Counted from the first letter of the stretch, positions 6,120 to 13,937 are shown. The stretch: 20,343 bases of DNA from JBGTFE01 sp036403235 (GCA_036403235.1 DASWRI010000010.1:1-20343), one strand, 5' to 3'. A program made the numbers and translations. The notes: generated from the sequence alone by a model not told the origin.

Positions 6120-6671
6120 ATGAAAAATAATCTCTTTGCGGGCTCGAAGCTTATTCTGCGCGCGTTTTTCGCGGCTTTTGTGGTTTGTCTTTTGATGAAT
6201 CAAAGCGCCTTTTCCCAAAAATCTAAAACTGCTGGTATTGCTGCATCTACAAATGCTTACACAAATCTGCTCGGCGGTTTTGGCGATGACGAAAACGAGA
6301 TTTTCACGCTCGTCAACCAAGAGCGGCGCAAAAAGCGTCTGGGAAATCTCAGCTGGGACGACCGTCTGGCGCGCGTCGCCAGAAAATATTCGCAGCAGAT
6401 GGCGAAGGGAAATTTCTTCGGCCATTTTGACAAAAACGGCAACGGCGTCGAAGAACGCGCCGAAGCGGATAAAATCAAGTGGAAAAAAATCGGCGAAAAT
6501 CTTTTCTTTTGCCAGGGAATCGACGATTTTGATGCCGCCGCCGTCATCGGCTGGATGAAATCGCCCGGTCACAGGGAAAATATTTTAGATAAAGACTGGA
6601 CGACGACCGGAATCGGCGTCGCCGAATCGCGCGACGGCAAAATCTACGTCACGCAGGTTTTTGTAAAGTAA
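6120..6671 (+). CDS. Secreted CAP-domain (SCP/PR-1-like) protein
   Basis: ATG 6120 gives 183 residues; an in-frame TTG at 6075 would put extra polar residues before the signal peptide. Residues 1-33 form a Sec signal peptide (core 11-27, cleavage near AFSQ). The CAP domain spans about 57-183: EIFTLVNQERRKKRLGNLSW, then GHFDKNG (His102), KIGENLFF (Glu126, Asn127), SPGHRENIL (His151) and TTTGIGVAESRDGKIYVTQVF. Bacterial CAP proteins are secreted. Their activities are mostly unknown; some bind lipids or act as peptidases. At the position of Glu139 in the second CAP protein of this window, this one has Ile143. No Shine-Dalgarno precedes the ATG. The gap after it carries repeat words and then the def promoter. 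Confidence 0.87.
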   Translation: MKNNLFAGSKLILRAFFAAFVVCLLMNQSAFSQKSKTAGIAASTNAYTNLLGGFGDDENEIFTLVNQERRKKRLGNLSWDDRLARVARKYSQQMAKGNFFGHFDKNGNGVEERAEADKIKWKKIGENLFFCQGIDDFDAAAVIGWMKSPGHRENILDKDWTTTGIGVAESRDGKIYVTQVFVK

Positions 6672-6727
6672 AACTGAAAGCTGAAAACTGAAATCGGAAA
6701 GATGATGAATTTTTTTACATTCTGATT

Positions 6728-6755
6728 TTGCCTTTTACCTTTTGCCTTATAAAAT
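6728..6755 (+). promoter_or_regulatory. Candidate leaderless promoter for def
   Basis: TTGCCT (6728-6733), 16 bases, then TAAAAT (6750-6755, within TATAAAAT). The -10 ends seven bases before the ATG at 6763, so the mRNA would begin at or next to the start codon. The -35 lies in a tandem of TTTTGCC/TTTTACC words. Upstream, 6672-6690 carries CTGAAA words. Confidence 0.5.
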
Positions 6756-6762
6756 ATTCTTT

Positions 6763-7278
6763 ATGTCTTTACTCAAAATCGTTCACTATCCAGAGCCTGT
6801 TCTGCTGACGGTCGGAAAACCCGTTTCGGAGTTTGACGAGAACTTGAAAAAACTCGTCGAAGATATGTTCGAAACGATGTACAGCGCGGGCGGAGTCGGT
6901 CTTGCGGCGCCGCAAGTCGGTGAGTCGAAACGACTTTTCGTGATGGATTGCTCGGGCGGCGAGGACGAGGCGCAAAAAATCGCTTTGATAAATCCGGAAA
7001 TTATCGCGCAGGAAGGCGAGCAGGTCGGCGACGAGGGCTGTCTTTCGTTTCCCGGAATTTACACAAAAGTCGAGCGCGAGCTGCGCGTCGTCGTCCGCGC
7101 GCGAAACGTTCTCGGCGAAACTTTCGAGCTCGACGGAACAAATTTAACGGCGCGCTGCGTCCTGCACGAAACAGACCACTGCGACGGCATCGTTTTTCTC
7201 GACCGTATGACCATTTTGAAGCGCGAAATGGCCAAGCGAAAAATCAAAAGACTGCAAAAAACGGGAAAATGGGATTAA
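6763..7278 (+). CDS. def: Peptide deformylase
   Basis: This 171-residue enzyme removes the N-formyl group from nascent proteins in the cytoplasm, using a divalent metal. All three signature motifs are present: GGVGLAAPQVG (43-53), EGCLSFP (91-97, metal ligand Cys93) and HETDHCDG (135-142, metal ligands His135 and His139, catalytic Glu136). The length is normal for the family. ATG 6763 follows a -10-like TATAAAAT with no Shine-Dalgarno. The extended TTG start at 6742 would lie inside the repeat and promoter sequence and is not chosen. In many bacteria def is directly followed by fmt; here fmt is about 3.5 kb away, after three unrelated genes on the same strand. The C-terminal 20 residues are very basic (KREMAKRKIKRLQK). 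Confidence 0.97.
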   Translation: MSLLKIVHYPEPVLLTVGKPVSEFDENLKKLVEDMFETMYSAGGVGLAAPQVGESKRLFVMDCSGGEDEAQKIALINPEIIAQEGEQVGDEGCLSFPGIYTKVERELRVVVRARNVLGETFELDGTNLTARCVLHETDHCDGIVFLDRMTILKREMAKRKIKRLQKTGKWD

Positions 7279-7324
7279 AAAAAGCCGAAAACAAGAAAAA
7301 ACTTGCCTGATAACTGCAATTTAC

Positions 7325-7354
7325 TTCACATTTACGAAAAAAATGCGGTAGAAT
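7325..7354 (+). promoter_or_regulatory. Sigma-70-type promoter for the barrel-like protein
   Basis: TTCACA (7325-7330), 18 bases, then TAGAAT (7349-7354). A start near 7361 would give a leader of about 67 bases ending in GAGGAG (7415-7420), seven bases before the ATG. Confidence 0.5.
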
Positions 7355-7427
7355 TAAGCCACAAAAATCTAAAAATAAAAAATCGCAAATCGTGCCGGAT
7401 TTCGATTGAAACTTGAGGAGAAATTCA

Positions 7428-8138
7428 ATGTTTAAATTCCGGTCTTTTCTTTTTGTCCTGCTTTTTATTGTCTGCGCGGCGGGCACGGCATCGGCGCAGT
7501 CAACCATTTTTAATATTCCGTCGACGGACGTTCTGCCCGAAGGAAGATTTCTGTTTGAAGCCGATTTTATAAGTCATTTCGACCGCTATCAAAACGGCGG
7601 TTTTCAATCTTACGGTTATCGCACGGTTTACGGCTTTAAGAGAAAAATCGAGGTCGGCGCAAATTTTTTCTACACGCGCGGCGGCCGCGGCTCGTCGCCG
7701 AAGGAATTTCAGCCGAACATCAAATGGCAGGCCTTTTACAGCGAAAAGCGCGGCGTCGCCGTTTCGACCGGCGCGCAGGTTTTCGTGCCTCTCAATAAAT
7801 CCGCCGGACGGCGCACGTTTGCGATGTTTTACGCCAATGCGAGCAAGACAATCAAAAAAACAAACGGAACGCGTCTGACCGGCGGATTTTACAAAATGGT
7901 CGGCGCCGGGCGCGATTTCGGGACGAAAAAAGGCGTCATTCTCGCCATCGAGCAGCCGCTTTTTAAAAGAGTCAGCTTTATCGCCGATTGGTACAGCGGC
8001 AATAATCGACTCGGTTATTCGGCAGCGGGCTTAAATTTTGTGCTGACAACCCGGCAATATCTGATGCTCGGCTACAACTTCGGCAATTTCGGTCGCGGCA
8101 ACAACGCTTTTTCGGCTTTTTACGGTTATACATTCTAA
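7428..8138 (+). CDS. Probable outer-membrane beta-barrel protein, unknown function
   Basis: This 236-residue protein starts at ATG 7428, fixed by GAGGAG at 7415-7420. Residues 1-23 form a clear signal peptide ending ASAQ. The mature part alternates hydrophobic and polar residues with many Tyr, Phe and Gly and no long hydrophobic helix. It ends in AFYGYTF: a terminal Phe with aromatic residues at alternating positions is the usual C-terminal signal of an outer-membrane barrel. Repeated short strands separated by charged turns suggest about 8-12 strands. I recognise no specific transport or enzyme family. It could be a small porin or a structural barrel. It precedes pruA by 64 bases but a separate promoter-like sequence lies between them. 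Confidence 0.75.
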   Translation: MFKFRSFLFVLLFIVCAAGTASAQSTIFNIPSTDVLPEGRFLFEADFISHFDRYQNGGFQSYGYRTVYGFKRKIEVGANFFYTRGGRGSSPKEFQPNIKWQAFYSEKRGVAVSTGAQVFVPLNKSAGRRTFAMFYANASKTIKKTNGTRLTGGFYKMVGAGRDFGTKKGVILAIEQPLFKRVSFIADWYSGNNRLGYSAAGLNFVLTTRQYLMLGYNFGNFGRGNNAFSAFYGYTF

Positions 8139-8147
8139 AGTTATCCG

Positions 8148-8155
8148 TATAAAAT
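8148..8155 (+). promoter_or_regulatory. Candidate -10 element for pruA
   Basis: TATAAAAT at 8148-8155 (an alternative is TAGAAT at 8161-8166) lies in the 64-base gap before pruA. No good -35 is visible. A weak GGAAAG Shine-Dalgarno follows at 8188-8193. Confidence 0.3.
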
Positions 8156-8202
8156 ATGTGTAGAATCAAAATACAAATCGTATTATTGGAAAGTAAAAAG
8201 CT

Positions 8203-9774
8203 ATGCAAACACAGAGAGTTTTAGACGAATTTAGAAACGAACCATTTACCGATTATTCCAAACCGGAAAATCAAATAGCGATGCAGGCCGCCATCGACGG
8301 CGTGCGCGGCGAGCTCGGAAAAGAGTATCCGATTGTCATCAACGGCGAGAAAATATCGCTCGGAAGCAAATTTCACAGCATCAACCCGGCAAATAAGTCG
8401 GAAATCGTCGGCGTTTTTTCCGAGGCCGATACGGATGCTGAAAATCTGGTCAGCAAAGCCGTCGAAGCGGCGACAAACGCTTTTCAAATCTGGAAAAACG
8501 TTTCCGCCGCCGAGCGCGCCGAATATCTTTTCAAAGCCGCCGACATTATTCGCCAGCGAAAGCATTATTTTTCGGCGTGGATGGTTTTCGAAACGGCGAA
8601 AACGTGGGCCGAAGCCGACGGCGATACGACCGAAGCGATTGATTTTCTCGAATTTTACGGCCGCGAGATGATTCGCTGGTCGGGAAACCAGCCAATCACG
8701 CCATATGCCGGCGAGGATAATCGCTTTGAATACGTTCCGCTCGGCGTCGGCGCGGTTATTCCGCCGTGGAATTTTCCGCTGGCGATTATGGTCGGAATGA
8801 CGACCGCCGCGATTGTTGCCGGGAACACCGTAATCTTAAAACCTTCGTCGGATTCGCCGACGATTGCCGCAAAATTTATCGAAGTTCTGGAAGAAATCAA
8901 TTTACCGGCGGGCGTCGTCAATTTCATCACCGGCAGCGCCGAGACGGGCGAAGCGATGGTGACGCATCCGAAAACGCGCTTTATCTCGTTTACCGGCTCG
9001 AAACAAGTCGGCCTGCACATCAACGAGCAGGCGGCGAAAACGCGCGAAGGACAACTCTGGATTAAACGCGTCGTCGCCGAAATGGGCGGAAAAGACGCGA
9101 TTGTCGTGGCCGACGACGCCGATTTGGATTCGGCGGCGACGGGCGTCGTGCAGGCGGCTTTCGGTTTTCAGGGACAAAAATGCTCGGCCTGCTCACGGCT
9201 TATTGTCGATGAAAAAGTTCACGATGAATTGATGGAAAAAATCGTCGCGCTGACCAAAAATCTGAAAATCGGCTCGCCGACCGAGCCCGATACGAATATG
9301 GCGGCCGTCATCAACGAGCGCGCTTTCAAAAACACTTTGAAATACATCGCCAAAGGTCTGGAAGAAGGCGGGCGCGTTATCGCCGGCGGCAACGGCGATT
9401 CTTCGGAAGGATTTTTCATCGAGCCGACGATTATCGACGACGTGCAGCCGAAATCGACGCTCGAACAGGAAGAAGTTTTCGCGCCCGTTTTGGCGGTCAT
9501 AAAAGCAAAAGACTTTGACCACGCGCTCGAAATTGCAAACGATACCGAATTCGGTTTGACCGGCGCGGTTTATTCGACCGACCAGGGGCGCCTGGAGCGA
9601 GCGCGCCGCGAGTTTCACGTCGGAAATCTGTATCTCAACCGCAAATGCACCGGCGCGCTCGTCGGCGTTCACCCGTTCGGCGGCTTTAATATGTCGGGAA
9701 CCGATTCGAAGGCGGGCGGTCGCGAATATCTTTTGCAGTTTATGCAGGGAAAATCGGTGTCGCAAAAAATTTAG
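8203..9774 (+). CDS. pruA: L-glutamate gamma-semialdehyde (1-pyrroline-5-carboxylate) dehydrogenase
   Basis: This 523-residue aldehyde dehydrogenase oxidises glutamate semialdehyde, formed from proline or arginine, to glutamate with NAD. The catalytic set is complete: PPWNFPLA (Asn190), ILKPSSDSP (Lys213), FTGSKQVG (263-270), VAEMGGKD (general base Glu293), GFQGQKCSACSR (nucleophile Cys327) and EEVFAPV (423-429). The QKCSACSR context, the long N-terminal region (1-60) with INGEKI and INPAN, and the near-515 length point to the RocA/PruA single-domain type rather than a generic aldehyde dehydrogenase. ATG 8203 follows GGAAAG at 8188-8193. No proline dehydrogenase lies in this window, so the partner enzyme must be elsewhere. 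A strong terminator follows. Confidence 0.93.
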   Translation: MQTQRVLDEFRNEPFTDYSKPENQIAMQAAIDGVRGELGKEYPIVINGEKISLGSKFHSINPANKSEIVGVFSEADTDAENLVSKAVEAATNAFQIWKNVSAAERAEYLFKAADIIRQRKHYFSAWMVFETAKTWAEADGDTTEAIDFLEFYGREMIRWSGNQPITPYAGEDNRFEYVPLGVGAVIPPWNFPLAIMVGMTTAAIVAGNTVILKPSSDSPTIAAKFIEVLEEINLPAGVVNFITGSAETGEAMVTHPKTRFISFTGSKQVGLHINEQAAKTREGQLWIKRVVAEMGGKDAIVVADDADLDSAATGVVQAAFGFQGQKCSACSRLIVDEKVHDELMEKIVALTKNLKIGSPTEPDTNMAAVINERAFKNTLKYIAKGLEEGGRVIAGGNGDSSEGFFIEPTIIDDVQPKSTLEQEEVFAPVLAVIKAKDFDHALEIANDTEFGLTGAVYSTDQGRLERARREFHVGNLYLNRKCTGALVGVHPFGGFNMSGTDSKAGGREYLLQFMQGKSVSQKI

Positions 9775-9791
9775 TTTTTTATTGTCTTACA

Positions 9792-9830
9792 AGCAGGCGA
9801 AAAGGCGAAAGTTTTTCGCCTGCTATCTTT
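9792..9830 (+). terminator. Intrinsic terminator after pruA
   Basis: A 12-bp stem (9792-9803 with 9813-9824, AGCAGGCGAAAA/TTTTCGCCTGCT) with a loop containing GGCGAAAG, then ATCTTTTT. The loop repeats GGCGAAAG, so an alternative shorter stem is possible. AAAGGCGAAAGTTTT is shared exactly with the terminator after the next gene. Confidence 0.85.
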
Positions 9831-9852
9831 TTAAATGTTGAAAACTTAAATT

Positions 9853-10770
9853 ATGAAAAAAACCTTTTTCGCAAAAACTCTCGTTTGTCTCTTAACCGTT
9901 TTTTTGTCTATTTCCGCGACATCAGCGCAAAAGAACAAGCCCGTCAAAACAAAGGCAAAACCGATAATTTTTGCCGTTCTGAACGACGGAAAAACGCTTG
10001 AGCCGATTGCCGTCATCGATAACGGCAAATTGACGCAGGCCTCGGACGGCGGTGACGACGCCAAAAAAATCGCCGCTTTTGTAAAAACGTATTACCAGCC
10101 GAAAACAACTTATCAACTCGTCTTCGGCGGCGCTGGCGACGGAACGGTGACGATTGATAAATCAAATGCGGCCTCGGACTGCGCAAAAAACATGGCTGAA
10201 GTCACGACGGTTGCCAAAACCGCGAAATTAAGCGGTCTGGTGATGGGGTTGGCGACCAGCGCGCCGATAAATAAAATTGCTAAAGTTATTCGCCGCAAGC
10301 CGACGCCCGCCGAACGCGCCGAAATCGAAGCGCTCGTCCGCGCCGAATACGCCAAACAGAAAGTCTCGGACAATGTTTTGAAAAATCTGCATTATCACAA
10401 TCTGACAGCGCTCGACGTTGATAATGACGGCAGCGCCGAAATGGTCGGCTCTTTCTGGATTGAAACCGCGCCGACCGAACGCGCTCTGCTTTTCTTTATC
10501 GCTGACAAAACGGGCGGAAAATATTCGTTCGGCTACAGCGACTTTAAAATCGTCAAGCAGGACGAAGTGATGAGCGGCAATATAAAAGACCTCGATAACG
10601 GCGTTTATAACGAGCTTTTGCTCGACATTCTCGATTACAACGGCGATAAAACGAGCGAGATTTTTACATACGTGGAATCGTTTGAAGGCGCGGGCTTTAA
10701 TGCTTACAAACGCGAAGGCGGCAAATGGGTGAAGGCGTTCGAAGGCTCGAATTATCACTGCGCTTTCTAA
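9853..10770 (+). CDS. Secreted protein of unknown function with Asp-rich loops
   Basis: This 305-residue protein starts at ATG 9853. Residues 1-25 form a signal peptide (TSAQ). After a short Lys-rich linker, the mature part has two Asp-rich calcium-binding-like loops of the FG-GAP/dockerin style: LDVDNDGSAEMVGSFW (187-202) and LDYNGDKTSEIFTYVE (260-275). A helical segment around 150-175 is rich in Glu, Arg and Ala. The end (GFNAYKREGGKWVKAFEG) looks like a beta-hairpin repeat. I recognise no enzyme motif or named family. It is probably periplasmic or released. No Shine-Dalgarno is visible. The gene stands alone between two terminators that share a 15-base word, so it is likely a single-gene transcript. 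Confidence 0.75.
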   Translation: MKKTFFAKTLVCLLTVFLSISATSAQKNKPVKTKAKPIIFAVLNDGKTLEPIAVIDNGKLTQASDGGDDAKKIAAFVKTYYQPKTTYQLVFGGAGDGTVTIDKSNAASDCAKNMAEVTTVAKTAKLSGLVMGLATSAPINKIAKVIRRKPTPAERAEIEALVRAEYAKQKVSDNVLKNLHYHNLTALDVDNDGSAEMVGSFWIETAPTERALLFFIADKTGGKYSFGYSDFKIVKQDEVMSGNIKDLDNGVYNELLLDILDYNGDKTSEIFTYVESFEGAGFNAYKREGGKWVKAFEGSNYHCAF

Positions 10771-10790
10771 AAATCATTAAATTTGTTGGT

Positions 10791-10826
10791 AAAAGGCGAA
10801 AGTTTTGCGCTTTCGCCTTTTTTCTT
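10791..10826 (+). terminator. Intrinsic terminator directly upstream of fmt
   Basis: A perfect 12-bp stem (10791-10802 with 10810-10821) around TTTTGCG, followed by T-rich sequence. It lies 20 bases after the secreted gene. Only 21 bases separate the end of the stem from the fmt start codon. TTTAAT at 10832-10837 could be a -10 for a leaderless fmt transcript. Confidence 0.85.
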
Positions 10827-10842
10827 TATCATTTAATCAGTT

Positions 10843-11772
10843 ATGAGAATAGTTTTTATGGGAACGCCGCACGCGGCCGTTTTGTCTCTGGAAAGAATTT
10901 TGCGCGACGGTCACGAAGTCGTCGCCGTTTACACGCAGCCTGACCGGCCTGCTGGGCGCGGAAACAAGCTGACCGCGCCGCCCGTCAAGGAGTTTGCGCT
11001 TGAAAACAATCTGAAAATTTACCAGCCGACGCGGATTAAAACCCGTGAAGCGCTCGAAACATTCAAATCTCTCAATGCGGACGCGGCGGCGGTCGTCGCT
11101 TACGGGCGAATTTTGCCCGAAACTTTTTTGCACGCTTTTCCGAAAGGTGCAATCAACGTGCATTTTTCGCTTCTGCCGAAATATCGCGGCGCGGCTCCGG
11201 TCAACTGGGCAATCGTCAACGGCGAAACGAAAACCGGCGTGACGACGATGCAGATGGACGCCGGATTAGATACCGGCGCGATTCTTCTGCAGAGAGAAAA
11301 AGAAATTTCCGAAATGGAAACCGCGCCCGAATTGATGCGCGAATTGTCAGCGCTCGGCGCAAATCTGCTTTCGGAAACGCTCGCTATGTACGACGAGCTG
11401 ACCGCGCAGCCGCAGGACGAGCGGGAAGCGACGCTCGCGCCGATGATGAAAAAGGAAGACGGTTTGATTAGCTGGATGCTCAGCGCGCGAGACATTTCAA
11501 ATCGCGCGCGCGGATTTCAGCCTTTTCCGACCGCTTTCACGTTTTATAAAGAGAAAAAAATGACGATTTGGAAGTGTCAGCCGATAGCAGCCGGCGGTCA
11601 GCGGTCAGCAATTGGCGAGATTTTAGAAGCAAAAGGTGATAGGTTACTCGTTTTTTGCGGCGGCGATTCAATTTTGCAGATTGAAGAATTGCAGCTAGAA
11701 GGGAAAAGAAGAATGCCGGTGCGCGATTTTCTAAACGGCGTGAAAATCGAATCCGGCGAAAAATTAGGTTAG
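10843..11772 (+). CDS. fmt: Methionyl-tRNA formyltransferase
   Basis: This 309-residue cytoplasmic enzyme transfers a formyl group from 10-formyltetrahydrofolate to Met-tRNAfMet for initiation. The N-terminal formyltransferase domain carries MGTPHAAV (6-13), the active site INVHFSLLPKYRGAAPVNW (104-122, with Asn105 and His107) and MDAGLDTGAIL (138-148, Asp143). The C-terminal tRNA-binding domain (about 205-300) ends with LQIEELQLEGKRRM and DFLNG. A loop in this domain (roughly residues 245-256, CQPIAAGGQRSA) is encoded by a block of GCCGAT/GGTCAGC words like those seen in non-coding repeats. ATG 10843 has no Shine-Dalgarno and sits just after a terminator. trhO follows after four bases. Confidence 0.97.
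   Translation: MRIVFMGTPHAAVLSLERILRDGHEVVAVYTQPDRPAGRGNKLTAPPVKEFALENNLKIYQPTRIKTREALETFKSLNADAAAVVAYGRILPETFLHAFPKGAINVHFSLLPKYRGAAPVNWAIVNGETKTGVTTMQMDAGLDTGAILLQREKEISEMETAPELMRELSALGANLLSETLAMYDELTAQPQDEREATLAPMMKKEDGLISWMLSARDISNRARGFQPFPTAFTFYKEKKMTIWKCQPIAAGGQRSAIGEILEAKGDRLLVFCGGDSILQIEELQLEGKRRMPVRDFLNGVKIESGEKLG
11577..11611 (+). repeat. Short-word repeat block inside the fmt reading frame
   Basis: The sequence cycles through TCAGCCGATAGCAGCC and GGTCAGCGGTCAGC. Strings of this kind are typical of low-complexity intergenic repeats and unlike the flanking codons. It stays in frame and encodes a loop in the C-terminal domain of the formyltransferase. Confidence 0.6.
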
Positions 11773-11776
11773 GGAA

Positions 11777-12532
11777 ATGCGCGAACAAAACGTTGAAATC
11801 ATCACATTTTATCAATTTAAAAGATTGGAAAATCTGGCGGAAATAAAGGACACGTTGAAAGCGGCGATGCGCGAGCTTTCCGTTTTCGGGACGATTATCG
11901 TCGCCGAAGAAGGCTTTAATTCGACGGTAAGCGGCGCGCCGCAAGATATCAAGAAACTTATCGGCGTCCTGGAAACAACTTTTGCGACAAAAATCGTTTA
12001 TAAATCTTCGTTTCACGAGCAAAATCCGTTTAAGCGAATCTACGTCAAAATCAAACCCGAAATCGTTACGCTCAAGCGTCAGGTTGAAATCGAAAAGGGA
12101 ACGGGGACGCATGTCGCGCCGAAAGATTGGAACCGGATAATTGAGGACGAAGAAATTTATCTGCTCGACGCGCGCAACGATTACGAATTTCAGGTTGGAA
12201 CATTTAAAGGCGCGGTCAACCCGAAAACCGAAAAATTCAGCGATTTGCCTGAATTCGTCGAAGAAAACTTAAATCCCGAAAAGCATAAAAAGATTGCGAT
12301 GTTTTGTACGGGCGGAATCCGTTGCGAAAAATTTGCTCCTTATTTAAGAGAAAAAGGGTTTGAGCAGATATTTCAGCTTGAAGGCGGAATTTTGAAATAC
12401 CTCGAAGAAATTCCCGAAGCCGAACAACTCTGGCAGGGCGAATGTTTTGTTTTTGACGAGCGGGTTTCGGTCGATGAAAAGCTGCAAAAGGGTAAAGCCG
12501 AAGATTTGTCGGTAAAATTAAAATCAAAATGA
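11777..12532 (+). CDS. trhO: tRNA uridine-34 hydroxylase, rhodanese family (short form)
   Basis: This 251-residue protein matches TrhO/YceA, which makes 5-hydroxyuridine at wobble position 34 of tRNAs. The N-terminal domain (6-100) holds TFYQFKRL and AEEGFNSTVSG (43-53). The rhodanese domain (about 115-215) holds LLDARNDYEFQVGTFKGAVNP and the active loop CTGGIRCEKFAPYL (Cys177 to Cys183), then QLEGGILKYLEE. It then has the family signature WQGECFVFDERVSVD (219-233) and stops soon after. It lacks the extra C-terminal Cys-rich segment of the roughly 350-residue E. coli protein. The start lies four bases after fmt with AGGG in between. Its stop overlaps the rsmB start by four bases (ATGA), so it is translationally coupled in an fmt-trhO-rsmB operon. 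Confidence 0.92.
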   Translation: MREQNVEIITFYQFKRLENLAEIKDTLKAAMRELSVFGTIIVAEEGFNSTVSGAPQDIKKLIGVLETTFATKIVYKSSFHEQNPFKRIYVKIKPEIVTLKRQVEIEKGTGTHVAPKDWNRIIEDEEIYLLDARNDYEFQVGTFKGAVNPKTEKFSDLPEFVEENLNPEKHKKIAMFCTGGIRCEKFAPYLREKGFEQIFQLEGGILKYLEEIPEAEQLWQGECFVFDERVSVDEKLQKGKAEDLSVKLKSK

Positions 12533-13830
12533 AAATATCGCCCGCCAGAGTCGCCGCGTTTGAAATTCTCGCCAAAATCGAAAGCGAAAAAGCTTTTTCG
12601 TCGGCGCTTTTGCCCGTTTACGAAGAAAAGCTTTCGGTAAAAGACCGCGCGCTTTGTCACGAACTCGCGCTTGGCGTTTTGCGCCGGAAAATTTATCTCG
12701 ATGCATTAATCGAAAAACTTACCGGAAAAAAAATCGAAAAATTCGACCTGGCCGTTGCGGTTGCATTGCGAATCGGACTTTATCAACTGCTTTTTCTCGA
12801 CAAAATTCCGGCGCACGCGGCGATAAACGAATCGGTAAATCTTGTCCGGAAAGCAAAAAAGACTTCGGCGAAACCGCTCGTCAACGCGGTTTTGCGGCGC
12901 GTTTTGCGCGAAAAAGTCGAGCTTGAATTTGCCGAAGAAATCGAAAAAGTTTCCGTTCGAACTTCGCACCCGCGCTGGCTTTTGGAGAAATGGATTCGGC
13001 AACTCGGATTTGAAGATGCGGCGAAGCTTGCGCAGGCAAATAATGAAATGCCGAAACTCGCGTTTCGTTTGACGGGAAAATTTCACGATAGAGACGCGGA
13101 AAATCTGAATGGTTTTGAAAAAAGCGAGTTTTTGGAAAATTGCTTTTTTGCCGCAAAAATCGACGCAAATTTACTCGAATTGGCCGAAAACGGCGAGATT
13201 TATTTTCAGGATGAAGCATCGCAGATGGTCGCAACTCTTGTCAAAATCGGGAAAGGCGAAAATTTTTTGGACGTTTGCGCCGCGCCCGGAAGCAAAACGA
13301 CTTTGATTGCGGGGCGCGGAATGCAAAACGCGAAATTGATTGCGGCGGGCGATTTTTACCGCCAGCGCGTCAAAATTTTGCGGGAAAATTGCCGCAAACA
13401 AGACACAGAATCTGTCAAAATCGTCCGGTACGACGCCGAAAAATCTCTGCCGTTTGCCGAAAACGCGTTTGATTGGGTTTTAGTTGACGCGCCGTGCACG
13501 GGGACGGGAACGATTCGGCACAATCCGGAAATCAGATATTTTTTGAGCGAAAAAGATTTTGCCGAGCTGGCGGAAAAACAACTCGAAATATTGAAAAATG
13601 CATCAAAGCAGGTTAAGACAGGCGGACATTTGATTTATTCGACCTGTTCGCTCGAGCGGGAAGAGAATGAATCGGTCGTCGAAAAATTTCTGGCGGGAAA
13701 TTCCGAGTTTAAAAAATGCGCGCCGCGCGTGCCCGAAAGATTTTTAACCGCCGACGGTTTCGCCCGAACATTTCCGCAGCGAGACGGAATGGACGGTTTC
13801 TTTATCGCGGCTTTTGAAAAGCGCGTTTAA
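12529..13830 (+). CDS. rsmB: 16S rRNA cytosine-967 C5-methyltransferase
   Basis: This 433-residue enzyme methylates C967 of 16S rRNA using S-adenosylmethionine. Residues 1-135 form the NusB-like RNA-binding domain (ARVAAFEILAKIE, then LALGVLRRKIYLDALIE, then AHAAINESVNLVRK and NAVLRRVLRE). The methyltransferase domain follows: FQDEASQMVA (226-235), FLDVCAAPGSKTTLIA (246-261, cofactor loop), VLVDAPCTGTGTIRHNPE (317-334, Cys323) and LIYSTCSLEREENE (368-381, nucleophile Cys373). It ends with RDGMDGFFIAAFEK. The length is normal. The ATG overlaps the trhO stop codon. The gap to the next gene is 107 bases with no clear terminator. Confidence 0.97.
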   Translation: MKISPARVAAFEILAKIESEKAFSSALLPVYEEKLSVKDRALCHELALGVLRRKIYLDALIEKLTGKKIEKFDLAVAVALRIGLYQLLFLDKIPAHAAINESVNLVRKAKKTSAKPLVNAVLRRVLREKVELEFAEEIEKVSVRTSHPRWLLEKWIRQLGFEDAAKLAQANNEMPKLAFRLTGKFHDRDAENLNGFEKSEFLENCFFAAKIDANLLELAENGEIYFQDEASQMVATLVKIGKGENFLDVCAAPGSKTTLIAGRGMQNAKLIAAGDFYRQRVKILRENCRKQDTESVKIVRYDAEKSLPFAENAFDWVLVDAPCTGTGTIRHNPEIRYFLSEKDFAELAEKQLEILKNASKQVKTGGHLIYSTCSLEREENESVVEKFLAGNSEFKKCAPRVPERFLTADGFARTFPQRDGMDGFFIAAFEKRV

Positions 13831-13937
13831 TTTGATAAAGTTTGAAAAGATTTCCGCTCGTTTGTTTCAATAAAAAATGATAGACTTCCCCGACAGTCGA
13901 TTTTTCTGCCAGTTTTAAGAGTTGAGAAAGTAAAAAA

